Below, piece after piece: positions 1 through 9,460 of a stretch of DNA of 64,000 bases; position 1 is the stretch's first letter; every line of letters begins with the position of its first letter. The position numbers and the translations under genes are program-made. The stretch spans positions 186,001 through 250,000 of the forward strand of contig JARGPI010000004.1 of assembly GCA_029213005.1 (NCBI GenBank), read 5' to 3'. The notes under the pieces were generated by a model that was not told the DNA's origin, searched no databases, and worked only from the letters and a program-made list of their open reading frames with translations. Origin of the DNA: Verrucomicrobiales bacterium (GTDB lineage Bacteria > Verrucomicrobiota > Verrucomicrobiia > Verrucomicrobiales > DEV007).

Positions 1-237
1 TTCTGAAGTCTTGTACTCCAGACTGATCTCAAAATTCTCGAAGGTCTCTTTCGACCAGATATATCCACCCGGTTTCTCTGAGGTTTGCAGCACTCCATCT
101 TTCAATTCCCAGCCGCCGGCTTTTGCGACGTTCCACTGGTCGAGGTTGCCATCGAGAAGATTAATGGGAGCCGCGTCCTCCGCAAAAGCAATGGAGCTGA
201 AGAGTAACGCGATAAGTAAATTAACTGATTTTTTCAT
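1..237 (-). CDS. DUF1080 (3-keto-disaccharide hydrolase-like) secreted protein, cut by window edge
   Basis: Reading leftwards from an ATG at 237 gives 79 open codons to the window edge with no stop, so only the N-terminus is present. It opens with a signal peptide (MKKSVNLLIALLFSSIAFAE). The next part, INLLDGNLDQWN followed by WELKDGVLQT and a GGYIWSKETFENFEI stretch, is the usual start of DUF1080 domains, a concanavalin-like sandwich annotated as 3-keto-disaccharide hydrolase and frequent in Verrucomicrobiota and Planctomycetota. It resembles the complete DUF1080 gene at 32103-32909 in layout. The protein is probably exported. Its substrate cannot be inferred from this piece. Confidence 0.8.
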   Translation of the reverse strand, partial: MKKSVNLLIALLFSSIAFAEDAAPINLLDGNLDQWNVAKAGGWELKDGVLQTSEKPGGYIWSKETFENFEISLEYKTSE

Positions 238-339
238 AAGTCTGAACCTGAACCATCATGTTCGGTTTAGACCATAAATCACCTTGAAGTTCGGGCACGA
301 TTGCGCGCACGAATCGCCCTATTATAAAGGGGGCAGGGA

Positions 340-1233
340 TTAATCCCGCTTCCGCTTGCTGAAGAGGCGGAAACGATTTCCCCCGACTTCGCTTGCTGCG
401 GCAGCTGGCTGCTGCTCCTGAAAAGCTTTGGCGGCATCCATGCGCTCCTGCAACTCCGCCGCTTTAATATCAGCCTGACGCTTTTTGCGGTTCGCGAATA
501 GACCTTTTCCCTGGGCCTGCTGATAAAGACTGTTAATCTCTTCCAATTTCTGCTGTTCCAATGGATCGGTTTGAGTCACAACCAGTTGCAGGTCAGCAGG
601 GATATTCTTGGAATAATCGTAGGTTTCAAGCGGGAGCGGTTCGCCCTGATGGTCATACTTCTGGACCACTTTGCGAAGCGGCGCACCGGAAGAACTCCAC
701 AGGCGCTGCTCGATGACGCGTCCAAAATTATCGTAAACGAACTTTCCGCGATACTTATAACTTCCCCGACCGTCATAGATCATCACCTCGTCTGGATTGC
801 CGCTTGGATTTAAGGTGATCTTCCGCTCCAGAACAATAGGATCGTCGCCGGTGAGTGACTTCTTTTTGGTGTGCTGGATTACCAGGTTATCCGCCTGGAC
901 GTGTTCAATATCCGAAATCGTCTCCGTATAAGTTCCATCCGAATGGTTTTCGGCGCGCCCCCAGATACTGGTTTCTTTGGGCATCTTCTTCTTGAACTTG
1001 ATCTTCACATGGCTCCCTGCGTTCTGACTACTGATCTGAGTAGGTGTCACATAAGCCGTTTCGCTCCTGATCTGACGATTCGCGAGATTGGAGCCGTTGA
1101 AGCCCGAATTCCCGTTAACCATGCTGTTCATCTGTCTTGGTGCCGTCTGCCCCGGTTGGTGAAACTGAGCTTGAACCGTAAAGGGAAGAGCTAAAAAACC
1201 GAGGATACCAAAGATTGAGAAAAGACTTTTCAT
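340..1233 (-). CDS. Secreted protein of unknown function
   Basis: This 297-residue protein starts with a clear signal peptide (MKSLFSIFGILGFLALPFTVQAQ). The mature part begins with an N/Q/G-rich low-complexity stretch, followed around residues 75-215 by a region rich in beta-type residues that includes YDGRGSYKYRGKFVYDNFGRV, reminiscent of repetitive cell-surface sequences. The C-terminal third is charged and probably helical or coiled (EINSLYQQAQGKGLFANRKK onwards), with a basic tail (FRLFSKRKRD). I recognise no family. It lies about 100 nt downstream of trxB on the same strand, but nothing ties the two functionally. Confidence 0.7.
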   Translation of the reverse strand: MKSLFSIFGILGFLALPFTVQAQFHQPGQTAPRQMNSMVNGNSGFNGSNLANRQIRSETAYVTPTQISSQNAGSHVKIKFKKKMPKETSIWGRAENHSDGTYTETISDIEHVQADNLVIQHTKKKSLTGDDPIVLERKITLNPSGNPDEVMIYDGRGSYKYRGKFVYDNFGRVIEQRLWSSSGAPLRKVVQKYDHQGEPLPLETYDYSKNIPADLQLVVTQTDPLEQQKLEEINSLYQQAQGKGLFANRKKRQADIKAAELQERMDAAKAFQEQQPAAAASEVGGNRFRLFSKRKRD

Positions 1234-1333
1234 GACACGTAGACCGGGAGGTAGAATGAAGAACGACTCATCCTAACTTTACATTAGAAATGGGGCAAGC
1301 TTATTGAAATTAAGGAGTCTTAACTAACGGGAA

Positions 1334-2260
1334 TTATTCCATTTCAGCGAGATACCGCTCGGCATCGAGAGCTGCCTGACAGCCGTTTCCTGCCGCAGTA
1401 ATCGCCTGACGGTAAACATGGTCAGCAACATCACCCGCTGCAAAAATGCCTTCGACACTGGTCTGAGTGCCGGACTTCTGAAGAATGTATCCGTTTTCAT
1501 CCAATTCCACTCCGGTGCCGGCGAGGAAAGAAGTATTCGGGATATGCCCGATCGCAACAAACACGCACTTCACCTCTTTTTTCGAAACGGAACCGTCCTG
1601 AGTGTTGCTCAATCCGATCTCGGTCATCTCACCTTTTTCATCGGTGATGTAATCAGTGACCTGAGAATTCCAGAGTGGCTCAATTTTTGGATTGGCCAGA
1701 ACCCGGTCGCTCATAATTTTCGATGCGCGCAGCTCGTCACGGCGGTGAACCAGATAGACTTTGCTGGCAAAACGCGTCAGGAAATTGGCTTCTTCAGCAG
1801 CGGAATCGCCCCCGCCGATCACAGCAACCGGAACATCCGGATAAAAAGCGCCGTCACAAGTTGCGCAGGACGTCAGCCCGTGGCCGATCAATTCTTTTTC
1901 ATTCGGAAGCCCAAGATGGCGGGGACTTGCACCCGTTGCGATGATGATCGTTTTCGCCTCGTAGCCCGTTCCGCTCATCGTTTTGAGCTTGAAACCGCCT
2001 TCGATCTTCTCAATGCCGTCGACCCGGTCGTATTCCACCCGGGTGCCGAATTTTTCAGCCTGCTGCTGCATCCGCATCATCAGATCAGGGCCCATGACGC
2101 CTTCCGGAAAGCCGGGAAAATTCTCAACTTCAGTCGTTGTGGTTAATTGTCCGCCGATCTGTTCTCCAGCTATAACCAGTGGGCTGAGGTTTGCGCGGGC
2201 AGTGTAGATAGCCGCAGTCCAACCTGCGCAACCTGTTCCGATAACGATCACGTTTTCCAT
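1334..2260 (-). CDS. trxB: Thioredoxin-disulfide reductase
   Basis: This is an FAD/NADPH flavoenzyme that reduces thioredoxin in the cytoplasm. At 308 residues it has the length usual for the low-molecular-weight bacterial class. The N-terminal FAD motif is GTGCAG (residues 8-13), where most family members have GSGPAG. The redox-active CATCDG (Cys132 and Cys135) follows GHGLTS, the NADPH-binding GGGDSA lies near residue 150, and the C-terminal FAD contact GIFAAGD is present. It appears to be monocistronic on the minus strand. The identity is certain. The extra cysteine in the FAD loop is the only oddity. Confidence 0.97.
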   Translation of the reverse strand: MENVIVIGTGCAGWTAAIYTARANLSPLVIAGEQIGGQLTTTTEVENFPGFPEGVMGPDLMMRMQQQAEKFGTRVEYDRVDGIEKIEGGFKLKTMSGTGYEAKTIIIATGASPRHLGLPNEKELIGHGLTSCATCDGAFYPDVPVAVIGGGDSAAEEANFLTRFASKVYLVHRRDELRASKIMSDRVLANPKIEPLWNSQVTDYITDEKGEMTEIGLSNTQDGSVSKKEVKCVFVAIGHIPNTSFLAGTGVELDENGYILQKSGTQTSVEGIFAAGDVADHVYRQAITAAGNGCQAALDAERYLAEME

Positions 2261-2340
2261 GCGCGGGTAATACCCTTAAACCAAAGTGCGCTCAAGAGAA
2301 AAGGAACGATTCTGCCCCTCTTCTCTTCAATAATGCAGAT

Positions 2341-4644
2341 TTACCCCTTGGCCGGAGTCGCAAAAATGGTGGAGAAGGGATCTTTCCCGTCAGCCGGATC
2401 CCAATCCGAAGGAGCGGCAGGCGCCGGTGCAGGTGGAGCCGCTCCTTTGCCTTTACCTGAAGCTTTCCCGCCTTTACCCTTACTACCACCGGTCACAGGA
2501 GGTGCGGAGGTCATATTGGTGAGACGTTCCGGCTCAGGCGGAGAATAATCGGGATCGGTTCCGGGCTCGACATCAGAAACGATGCGAAACCCCGTGTAAA
2601 AATTCCGCTCCCCGGCCTCCTCCGCTGCACGGCGTGAGGTCGATTCAAAATTCTCCGATGTGGCGAATGATGCCCCCCGCTTGATCGGCACCATCATGTC
2701 CGGATTATCCGGATGTGAATCCCAGGTATTCGTCCATTCGGTGACGTTCCCCGCCATTCCGGTCACACCATAACGACTCATATCCAGCGTGAGATCATCG
2801 ACGGACGACCAGAACTGGTAGCCATCGACAGAACCGGCTTTTTGATCGTCTTTATCCTTCTGATCAATCCCGGAATTGAACTTCGAGTAATCGAGCTCAT
2901 TTCCCCACGGATAGATTTCCCCGGCCCGGCCGCGGGCCGCTTTTTCCCATTCCTTTTCAGACGGAAGGCGGGCGTTTTTCCAGCGGGCATAGGTAAAAGC
3001 ATCCCACCAGTCCACTCCGGTCACGGGGCAGTTTGGATTGAGCGGTCCATCGAGAAATTTCTTTCCTTTCATGGCAGCGTCATACATATCCGTCCAGTTT
3101 TTCGGACGGTAGGAGGTTTTATCCTCGGGCTGATCGGGATGCTTCCAAGCTTCGAGTGAAGTGGGCTTCGATTCCGCGTCCTCGAGGAATTCCGCATACT
3201 GGGCAATCGTCACCTCATGCTGACTCATCCAAAATTCGGGCAGGTCAATCATCGCCCCATCCTGATAAGGAAACGGGCCCGCCGGAATTTTGGAAAATGT
3301 GTTGTACTCTTTAACTTCGGGCGCTTTCTTCAGAAAAAAGGAGGCAGCGATCCCACCGAGAACCAGAATTGCTCCAATCAGGGAGCCGGTTACGAGCGCT
3401 TTCTTATTGGTCTCTTTGTCAGACAGTTCCGGAGTCTTCGCACCGGCGAGATGCGTCGTCTTTGCCTGCACGTCAGCATTTAACCCTTTGCGAAGACCGT
3501 CGATGGTTTTGATACCGTCGATTCGCGGCTCACCCATTCGATCAATCAAGGAATAGAGACTTGGATCGGTTCCGCCTTTTCTGATAAACGGCTTCAATGC
3601 CGCACCGAGGTATTGCATCTGCTGCACCTCCTCTTCCGGAGAGAGGATGCCCCCGATGCTTTTCACCGGGTTCGCGATGCGGGTTTGATCCCCGTTCTGC
3701 AACAGAATCGTCTGCGGAGTTAACAAACGATGCTGCATCTGGTGAGCTCGGAAATATTCCAGGGCACTGCAGCAGGATTCAAGAATCCCCCAAATCGTGT
3801 CGTCGCTCAGGCTTGTCCTCTGAGCTGCTAAATCGGCGAGACTGGGCGAATCAACCAACTCCAGCGTATAAAAGTTCACGCCCTGCTCCTGCACGCACTC
3901 GTAAACCAGAGAGACATTGGGATGGTTCACTTTGGCCCGCGCACTGGCTTCATTCACGAAAGCCTGAACCCACACTGGATCCCGTCTGTGCTTCCGGTAA
4001 AGTGTCTTGATAGCAACCTTTCGGTTAATCGAAGTCTGCTCCGCTTCATAAAGCGCAAAATCCCGATCCCTCTGGATGATCCGATCGAGACGATAATCCC
4101 CAATCTGAATACCGACGGGTAAATCCTCTTCGTAGGCTTCGATTCCGCCAGCCTGAGTTTCCTCTCCCATCGTGGGTTGAGGCCCGGTGTGCGTCTGGAC
4201 CGGAACGGAAGAAGTTTGAGGCTGAGGAACGGTCGGAACGGTAGACGTTGCCGGAACCGGCGCCTGAACCTGAGGAGGCAGCCCGACTGATTCCGCCAAC
4301 CATTCCTTCAACACTGGAATTTCGACCGGCTTATAAAACAACTTATCGCCCGTGATCACCCGCCCATAGAACTGCGACATATCTGACCGGGAACAGAATG
4401 CGCTTACAAACGGCCCCAGTGTTTTATAAACGTGGTCCCGGAAATCAAAGAGCGAACTACCATCCGTTTCAGGGATAGCACCGACCATCGCAGAAAGATG
4501 GCTCAGATTACTGATGATCCCCATCGCTTCTTCAGGTGTCGACGCGACCTGAATCATATTCACCGAGCCAGCCAAAGCCTGGGCAAGCGCCATACGATCG
4601 GCTTCGTTTTCATCAACAATTAACAAAACAGTAGGAGAACTCAT
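2341..4644 (-). CDS. Receiver-like / pseudokinase / SUMF1-domain membrane fusion protein
   Basis: This 767-residue multidomain protein starts with a receiver-like domain (residues 1-120; TVLLIVDENEADR resembles a response regulator). A Pro/Thr-rich linker leads to a protein-kinase fold (about 183-400). The kinase keeps the VAIK lysine and an alpha-C Glu (FVNEAS), but the glycine loop is lost, HRD has become HRL and no DFG is visible, so it should be catalytically dead. A membrane helix (about 416-438) is followed by a SUMF1/FGE-type domain (about 450-690; WWDAFTYARWKNARLPSEKEW, RGASF, TGFR) that lacks the catalytic cysteines of true formylglycine-generating enzyme. The tail is rich in Lys, Gly, Ala and Pro. 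It follows the gene at 4663-5784 after 18 nt and is probably co-transcribed. A sensory or scaffold role is inferred. Confidence 0.75.
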   Translation of the reverse strand: MSSPTVLLIVDENEADRMALAQALAGSVNMIQVASTPEEAMGIISNLSHLSAMVGAIPETDGSSLFDFRDHVYKTLGPFVSAFCSRSDMSQFYGRVITGDKLFYKPVEIPVLKEWLAESVGLPPQVQAPVPATSTVPTVPQPQTSSVPVQTHTGPQPTMGEETQAGGIEAYEEDLPVGIQIGDYRLDRIIQRDRDFALYEAEQTSINRKVAIKTLYRKHRRDPVWVQAFVNEASARAKVNHPNVSLVYECVQEQGVNFYTLELVDSPSLADLAAQRTSLSDDTIWGILESCCSALEYFRAHQMQHRLLTPQTILLQNGDQTRIANPVKSIGGILSPEEEVQQMQYLGAALKPFIRKGGTDPSLYSLIDRMGEPRIDGIKTIDGLRKGLNADVQAKTTHLAGAKTPELSDKETNKKALVTGSLIGAILVLGGIAASFFLKKAPEVKEYNTFSKIPAGPFPYQDGAMIDLPEFWMSQHEVTIAQYAEFLEDAESKPTSLEAWKHPDQPEDKTSYRPKNWTDMYDAAMKGKKFLDGPLNPNCPVTGVDWWDAFTYARWKNARLPSEKEWEKAARGRAGEIYPWGNELDYSKFNSGIDQKDKDDQKAGSVDGYQFWSSVDDLTLDMSRYGVTGMAGNVTEWTNTWDSHPDNPDMMVPIKRGASFATSENFESTSRRAAEEAGERNFYTGFRIVSDVEPGTDPDYSPPEPERLTNMTSAPPVTGGSKGKGGKASGKGKGAAPPAPAPAAPSDWDPADGKDPFSTIFATPAKG

Positions 4645-4662
4645 CTATGCTCGGATATCAGA

Positions 4663-5784
4663 TCAACGGTTTTTGGGAAATAAAGAAGTGTCAGGGCCTT
4701 GTGGAGAGATTGGTTCTTCCACTGGCTCGATTACCGGAAAACGGAGACTCCTGAGCTCATCAGAAGACACCACACTATCCTGCAATTGATTCCGGTAGTA
4801 TAACTCGATCACGTAACCAAAATAAACCCGCTCACCCAAGTTTTGCTTTTGTTCAACTGTAAAAACCGGCTGATGATAAATTACTTCAATTTCCTCCGTC
4901 CGGTTTTCGGCCCAATTATATGGTTTTGAAGGGAAATCATAGGATATCGTGGCGGTAGTTTGGCCCGGAGTCACTCCGTTTATTAAATCGTAAAAATAGA
5001 CGCGGAGATCCATTTCTTTACCCGAAATGCTTTCACCTTTTTTCCCGACAATGGGAATGGTCAGCGTGACCCACTCACCGTCTGAGGATACGGGCTGACG
5101 TTTCAGATTCAGCTTCCCGATCTTCAAATACTTACCGATCTCAACCTCGGGTATCGAAGGATCCTCACCATTGAGCACTTTGGTCGCGATCTGGTAAAAC
5201 GGTCCCGCGACGATCTCTCCCATTTCAGCGACCCTGGTCCAATACTCGGTAGCTTCGTTAATTTTTCCCATTTCGCCGTAGGTCCCCGCGATTTCGCTGA
5301 GAACTCTCGGGTGATCCGGTAAATTCTTCTCCGCATCAAGGAAAGCGCTGAGCGCCCCTTCCAAATCCCCGTGCTCCCGATCCTCCATTCCGCTTTCAAT
5401 CAAAATGGAGATCAGCGAGTCATTAACATCGCCAACGGGATCCGTAATTTCATTCAAATCAGGCGCCGGCATCCGGTTGACTTTGGAATCGGTGACCGGA
5501 GCCGTCGGTTGAGGATCAATTTGAGGGCTTTCTGCCGGAATATCGGTCGGGACTTCCGGGGTTCCTTCGGGTACCAGTGGCGGAGACGGATCAAAGTCAT
5601 CCGGAATCGTCACGTTGGTCGCAGGCGTTGCCACCACCGGTTGTTCCGGCATCGGAGAACGTTTGATCACAGCAGTGGCCACTGCAACGATTTGAATCGC
5701 AGCAAGAAAACCGGCAATCCACATCGCATTCAAAAATGAATGCCCAAGCTGGGATCGATTCGCTGAGAGAACTTTGTCGGCCAT
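4663..5784 (-). CDS. Membrane-anchored TPR-like protein of unknown function
   Basis: This 373-residue protein has a short cytoplasmic start and one hydrophobic helix at about residues 15-40 (SFLNAMWIAGFLAAIQIVAV). A long Pro/Thr/Glu-rich linker follows, then a helical tetratricopeptide-like segment (HGDLEGALSAFLDAEKNLP, GEMGKINEATEYWTRVAEMG). The C-terminal half is a beta-rich domain of about 170 residues that I do not recognise. The topology suggests most of the protein lies outside the cytoplasmic membrane. It is the first gene of a two-gene minus-strand unit with the pseudokinase/SUMF1 fusion. A shared envelope role is inferred from the pairing. Confidence 0.65.
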   Translation of the reverse strand: MADKVLSANRSQLGHSFLNAMWIAGFLAAIQIVAVATAVIKRSPMPEQPVVATPATNVTIPDDFDPSPPLVPEGTPEVPTDIPAESPQIDPQPTAPVTDSKVNRMPAPDLNEITDPVGDVNDSLISILIESGMEDREHGDLEGALSAFLDAEKNLPDHPRVLSEIAGTYGEMGKINEATEYWTRVAEMGEIVAGPFYQIATKVLNGEDPSIPEVEIGKYLKIGKLNLKRQPVSSDGEWVTLTIPIVGKKGESISGKEMDLRVYFYDLINGVTPGQTTATISYDFPSKPYNWAENRTEEIEVIYHQPVFTVEQKQNLGERVYFGYVIELYYRNQLQDSVVSSDELRSLRFPVIEPVEEPISPQGPDTSLFPKNR

Positions 5785-5923
5785 GAATTACAGACTTCCC
5801 GCCAAAACTTCCAACGAGATTTACAAAACTAAAAGGCTAAGAAACATAAACGCTGAGACGTCAAAAGCAAACCAGCGCTTGTCTTCAAATTTTCAATCAA
5901 AGCTTTAATAGTTTTTAAAAAGT

Positions 5924-5950
5924 TTGACGAACCGCACTGACTTTTATATT
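5924..5950 (+). promoter_or_regulatory. Candidate promoter of the bactofilin gene
   Basis: TTGACG at 5924-5929 is followed by TATATT at 5945-5950. The spacer of 15 nt is shorter than the ideal 17. The site lies about 80 nt before the GTG start of the bactofilin gene in an A+T-rich divergent intergenic region. Sequence resemblance is the only support. Confidence 0.4.
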
Positions 5951-6028
5951 GTCGGCACGAATTGAAACTCGTGTGGGATTTACCTGTCGATAATTCAATC
6001 CATTAACACCAAACAAACAAGAAAAGCC

Positions 6029-6349
6029 GTGAGCAGCCATTTAGCTAGTGATATTGAGATCGAAGGGGACATTAATTGTTCCACCGATTTGATTTTCGAT
6101 GGTTCTATCAAAGGGAACATAAACTCCAAAGGGAGCGTCGTAATCGGAAAAAACGCTGACGTTCACGGAAACGTGAGAGCTGAATCAGCAGTAGTTGAAG
6201 GGAAAATCGATGGGAGCGGAGAGTTCGCAACCTGTCGTTTGGCTCCATCCTCTGTGATTTCCGGCTCCGTCACAACCGTCAGCTTACAAATGGAAGAGGG
6301 CGCATCGCTTTCCGGCCAGTGTAAAGTTGGTAAAGGGAAACCGGCCTAA
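6029..6349 (+). CDS. Bactofilin (polymer-forming cytoskeletal protein)
   Basis: This is a small cytoskeletal protein of 106 residues. Bactofilins assemble spontaneously into nucleotide-independent filaments at the membrane and help position cell-wall or appendage machinery. The protein is almost entirely the beta-helical core: repeated short strands of the type IEGDINCSTDLIFDGSIKGN, GSVVIGKNADVHGNV and AVVEGKIDGSGE are characteristic (DUF583). The start is a GTG at 6029 directly before SSHLASDIEIEG, and a strong terminator follows 35 nt after the stop. No peptidase or wall enzyme sits beside it, so its partner is unknown. Confidence 0.9.
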   Translation: MSSHLASDIEIEGDINCSTDLIFDGSIKGNINSKGSVVIGKNADVHGNVRAESAVVEGKIDGSGEFATCRLAPSSVISGSVTTVSLQMEEGASLSGQCKVGKGKPA

Positions 6350-6383
6350 GGTTACTCCCTGTTTTTTTCGCTATAAATTTCGG

Positions 6384-6416
6384 AAAAGCGCGTCAGGAAA
6401 CTGGCGCGCTTTTTTT
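6384..6416 (+). terminator. Rho-independent terminator of the bactofilin gene
   Basis: A 13-bp stem (AAAAGCGCGTCAG pairing with CTGGCGCGCTTTT, one G-T pair) closed by a GAAA tetraloop is followed by a run of T. It lies between two converging genes and could also end transcripts arriving from the right. Confidence 0.9.
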
Positions 6417-6429
6417 ATGCCCCAATCGG

Positions 6430-6801
6430 TTAGTTGTTGAGCAAAACACGTCGCTCCACCGCAACGGTTATCTCTTTCATCCGCCGTTCGACCAACTCAG
6501 CCACATCTTCCGGGAATTCGTCGGCAATAAATTCGAACTTCTCGTGCTCGTTAACAAGAAGACGGAGCAGACCGTCAACCTGAGTCTGGTTCATTCCGGA
6601 AATTCGGCGGAGAATATTCAGTTTCTCATCGAGAGACAGACAATAGGAGCTTCTCAATAACTTGAGAAGATTCTCCTCGTCAAACTTTGCGCGGGGATGG
6701 TGCATCACCATCCGTCGCATTGCCCCCATTCCTAAAATGGGATGATCTTCAGGAATCCGGATAACCGAATCGTTGTGGTGGTGCGGCTGCATGCTATGCA
6801 A
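6430..6801 (-). CDS. Conserved small protein of unknown function
   Basis: This 123-residue soluble protein has no signal peptide or membrane segment. A His-rich start (MHSMQPHHHND) is followed by a helical body with charged heptad-like stretches (NLLKLLRSSYCLSLDEKLNILRRISGM, then VDGLLRLLVNEHEKFEFIADEF and a C-terminal ERRMKEITVAVERRVLLNN). It is 46 nt downstream of glgX on the same strand and could be co-transcribed with it. I do not recognise the family. The clustered histidines could bind metal, but that is a guess. Confidence 0.65.
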   Translation of the reverse strand: MHSMQPHHHNDSVIRIPEDHPILGMGAMRRMVMHHPRAKFDEENLLKLLRSSYCLSLDEKLNILRRISGMNQTQVDGLLRLLVNEHEKFEFIADEFPEDVAELVERRMKEITVAVERRVLLNN

Positions 6802-6847
6802 ATGATTGTATCTCTTCGATGATTTGTGACAGATTTCGAATGGAAAA

Positions 6848-8959
6848 TCATCCCAGTTCGCGCCAGATCTGCATCGATTTCCCGACGACTTTTATCTCCT
6901 GTCCCGGATCTGCCTGCTCCTCAGTGGGTTCCCCTTCTTCATCGACGGTATCAACGATACACTCCCAACGAAAATCGGGATTTTGAGGAAAACGGAAATT
7001 GATATCCTCGGGTCGCGCATTGAACACAAAGAGCAAAAATCCTGACAAAGGCTTCCTCCGGAAACTGGCTTCGCGATGGATCATCATCCCGAAGGCACCC
7101 GACTTATCGACCGCCCAGTCGGAATTTCCCTTCGGTTCACCTTTGATATTCAACCAGGTCACATCGGCCAGCCCGGTGCCGTTCATCTTGTTCCCGGTAA
7201 AGAACCGCTTCTTCCGTAAGGAAGGATTGGCCCGGCGGAAATCGAGCAGTTTCCGAACCAGACGATTCATCGACTGAGCTTCCGCATCTTCTTTGTCCCA
7301 GTTAACCCAGTTGATCGCGTTATCCTGGCAGTAGGCATTGTTACTGCCACCCTGGGTTCTCAACCGCTCGTCACCGGCGGTGATAAAAGGAACTCCCTGA
7401 GAACAAATCAATGTGGTCAGGAAATTTCTCACCTGGCGCTTCCTGATCTCCATGATCTCGGGATCGTCAGTCGGCCCCTCAACCCCGTGATTATAGGACA
7501 AATTGTGGGAATCACCGTCGCGGTTACCTTCGCCGTTCGCTTCGTTGTGCTTGTGGTTGTAACTCACCAGGTCAAAGAGGGTAAAACCGTCGTGAGAAGT
7601 GATCATGTTCAAGCTGGCCGTCGGTGGACGTCCGTTGTGAGCAAACAAATCAGCACTTCCGGTGATGCGGGTCGCAAATTCACCAACGACCTTCGGGTCA
7701 CCGCGCCAGAATTGACGGACACAGTCCCGGAATTTACCGTTCAACTCTGACCAGATAATCGGAAAGTTGCCCTGCTGATAACCGCCCAATCCGATATCCC
7801 AGGGCTCGGCGATCATTTTTACGTTACTCAGAACCGGGTCCTGATGAACCGCTCTGAAGAAGGCCGAATTATTCGTGAACCCTTTGGGATCGCGCCCTAA
7901 AGTCGCCGCCAAATCAAATCGAAAACCGTCGACTCCCATCTCCGTGACCCAGTATCGCAAACTGTCGAGTACCAGCTTCATCGCATCGCGCTGGGAGATA
8001 TCCACACTGTTCCCGCAACCGGTCACATCGTCATAAGTTCCGGGATCGCTGGTTCCGGTTCGGTAATAGGCTGCGTTATCGATCCCGCGGAACAGACAGG
8101 TCGGCCCGTTAATCCCGGTTTCAGCGGTATGGTTGTAAACGACGTCGAGAATGACCTCGAGCCCTTCGCGATGAAAGGCGCGAACCATTTCTTTGAATTC
8201 CGTAACCGGATCGTCCGTTGCCGCGTAGCGATATTCCGGAGCGAAAAAGGCGAGAGTGTTATACCCCCAATAATTCACCAGCCCGCGATCCAGCAGAAAG
8301 CCGTCATCCAAATGATGGTGTACCGGGAGCAACTGAATGGACGTGATGCCCAGCTTTTTCAGGTATTGAAGACTCGCTTCATGGGCCAGCCCCGCATAGG
8401 TCCCCCTGAGCTCCTCGGGAATATCCGGATTCTGAAAAGTGAGTCCTTTGACGTGCGCCTCATAAAAAACACAATCGCCCATCGGGATCTCAGGTCGCCG
8501 GGTGTCCTGCCAATCAAAAGGGTCCGAATCGATTACCACCGCTTTGGGAGCAAATGCCCCACTGTCAGTGAGATCTTTTTTCCCGTTCGGCATCCGGCAC
8601 CGCATCGAATTGTGGTGCAGACTGATTCCATCGACCAGCTTTGCGTAGGGATCCAGAATCAGCTTCTGGTGGTTAAACATGTGACCGTCAGCCGGCTTCC
8701 AGGGTCCCTGAAGGCGAAACCCGTAGCGGCAATGCCGTGGGAGACCATCAATCTCCACATGCCATACGCCGAGAGTTTTTCCGCTCATCCGGACTCTCGC
8801 AGACTCCTCTCCGGGATTCGCATCGTCCCAGAATAAACACAGATCGACGGCATCGGCCCGTGGCGCGACCAATGCGAAATTAACAGAGCCCCCGTAGCTC
8901 CTTGTTGAGCCTAATGGCGATGGGGTTCCGTCGGAAATTGACAGACTCGATGAAGACAT
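6848..8959 (-). CDS. glgX: Glycogen debranching enzyme GlgX (isoamylase-type, GH13)
   Basis: This enzyme hydrolyses alpha-1,6 branch points of glycogen-derived limit dextrins in the cytoplasm. At 703 residues it matches the family. The N-terminal CBM48-like beta domain (about 20-130) precedes the GH13 barrel. Visible catalytic motifs are DVVYNHTAE (about 272-280), DGFRFDLA with nucleophile Asp349, IAEPWD with acid/base Glu385, and ITSHDGFTLFDLVSYNHKHN with the third Asp. The nearby ENRDGxSxNxSxNxGxEG pattern typical of GlgX is also recognisable. No other glycogen genes are in the window. Confidence 0.95.
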   Translation of the reverse strand: MSSSSLSISDGTPSPLGSTRSYGGSVNFALVAPRADAVDLCLFWDDANPGEESARVRMSGKTLGVWHVEIDGLPRHCRYGFRLQGPWKPADGHMFNHQKLILDPYAKLVDGISLHHNSMRCRMPNGKKDLTDSGAFAPKAVVIDSDPFDWQDTRRPEIPMGDCVFYEAHVKGLTFQNPDIPEELRGTYAGLAHEASLQYLKKLGITSIQLLPVHHHLDDGFLLDRGLVNYWGYNTLAFFAPEYRYAATDDPVTEFKEMVRAFHREGLEVILDVVYNHTAETGINGPTCLFRGIDNAAYYRTGTSDPGTYDDVTGCGNSVDISQRDAMKLVLDSLRYWVTEMGVDGFRFDLAATLGRDPKGFTNNSAFFRAVHQDPVLSNVKMIAEPWDIGLGGYQQGNFPIIWSELNGKFRDCVRQFWRGDPKVVGEFATRITGSADLFAHNGRPPTASLNMITSHDGFTLFDLVSYNHKHNEANGEGNRDGDSHNLSYNHGVEGPTDDPEIMEIRKRQVRNFLTTLICSQGVPFITAGDERLRTQGGSNNAYCQDNAINWVNWDKEDAEAQSMNRLVRKLLDFRRANPSLRKKRFFTGNKMNGTGLADVTWLNIKGEPKGNSDWAVDKSGAFGMMIHREASFRRKPLSGFLLFVFNARPEDINFRFPQNPDFRWECIVDTVDEEGEPTEEQADPGQEIKVVGKSMQIWRELG

Positions 8960-9094
8960 AATGAAATGGATAATGAGTACTCAGGGCGTTTGATCCTCGT
9001 TCAATTTCCAAGTTCTTCACCCCTAAATTTCAAATTAAACTCTTGATAATTATAAAAATTACAACTAACCTTAATTATACTGATTATTGTAATT

Positions 9095-9445
9095 ATGATT
9101 AACCTAAATAAACTCGTACTAATCCTCACTGCTGCTGTGATTTTAGGGTTCGCTTCGAATGCGGAAGCACAGACCCGCGGTTCACTTTCAGCCCGTGCCA
9201 AAGGTAACGTCAAGGCCATGACCTTCAAGAAACGCTGTCAGTCCTATCGTGTCAACGACTGCGGAAAACCGCTACGCAAATGGAAGCAGCAAGTCACCTA
9301 CCGCGCAACCAACGACACCTTCGTTTACCGTTCGCAGAATAAAGCGACGACTCGCCATGACGAAGTCTCCAGCCCGGCCATTATTTTCCACGTTCAGGGC
9401 GGAAAACTTCGCTCCGGGCATGTTTACCAATACCGGGGTAACTAG
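9095..9445 (+). CDS. Small secreted basic protein, unknown
   Basis: This 116-residue protein has a good signal peptide (MINLNKLVLILTAAVILGFASNAEAQ). The mature chain of about 90 residues is basic, with two cysteines seven residues apart (RCQSYRVNDCGK) and beta-type sequence after them. The ATG at 9095 is preceded by a very A+T-rich stretch with a TATACT at 9076-9081 that could be a -10 box. The family is unknown. The doublet hairpin repeat at 9461-9502 lies directly after the stop. Confidence 0.6.
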   Translation: MINLNKLVLILTAAVILGFASNAEAQTRGSLSARAKGNVKAMTFKKRCQSYRVNDCGKPLRKWKQQVTYRATNDTFVYRSQNKATTRHDEVSSPAIIFHVQGGKLRSGHVYQYRGN

Positions 9446-9460
9446 ATTGCGAATTTAGAC

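Noticed and set aside
11..277. 88-codon plus-strand frame at the left edge
   Set aside because: The opposite strand encodes the recognisable N-terminus of a DUF1080 protein with signal peptide.
2341..4644. Functional formylglycine-generating enzyme for the sulfatases
   Set aside because: The SUMF1 domain lacks the active-site cysteines in the RGASF to TGFR segment and is fused to a pseudokinase.
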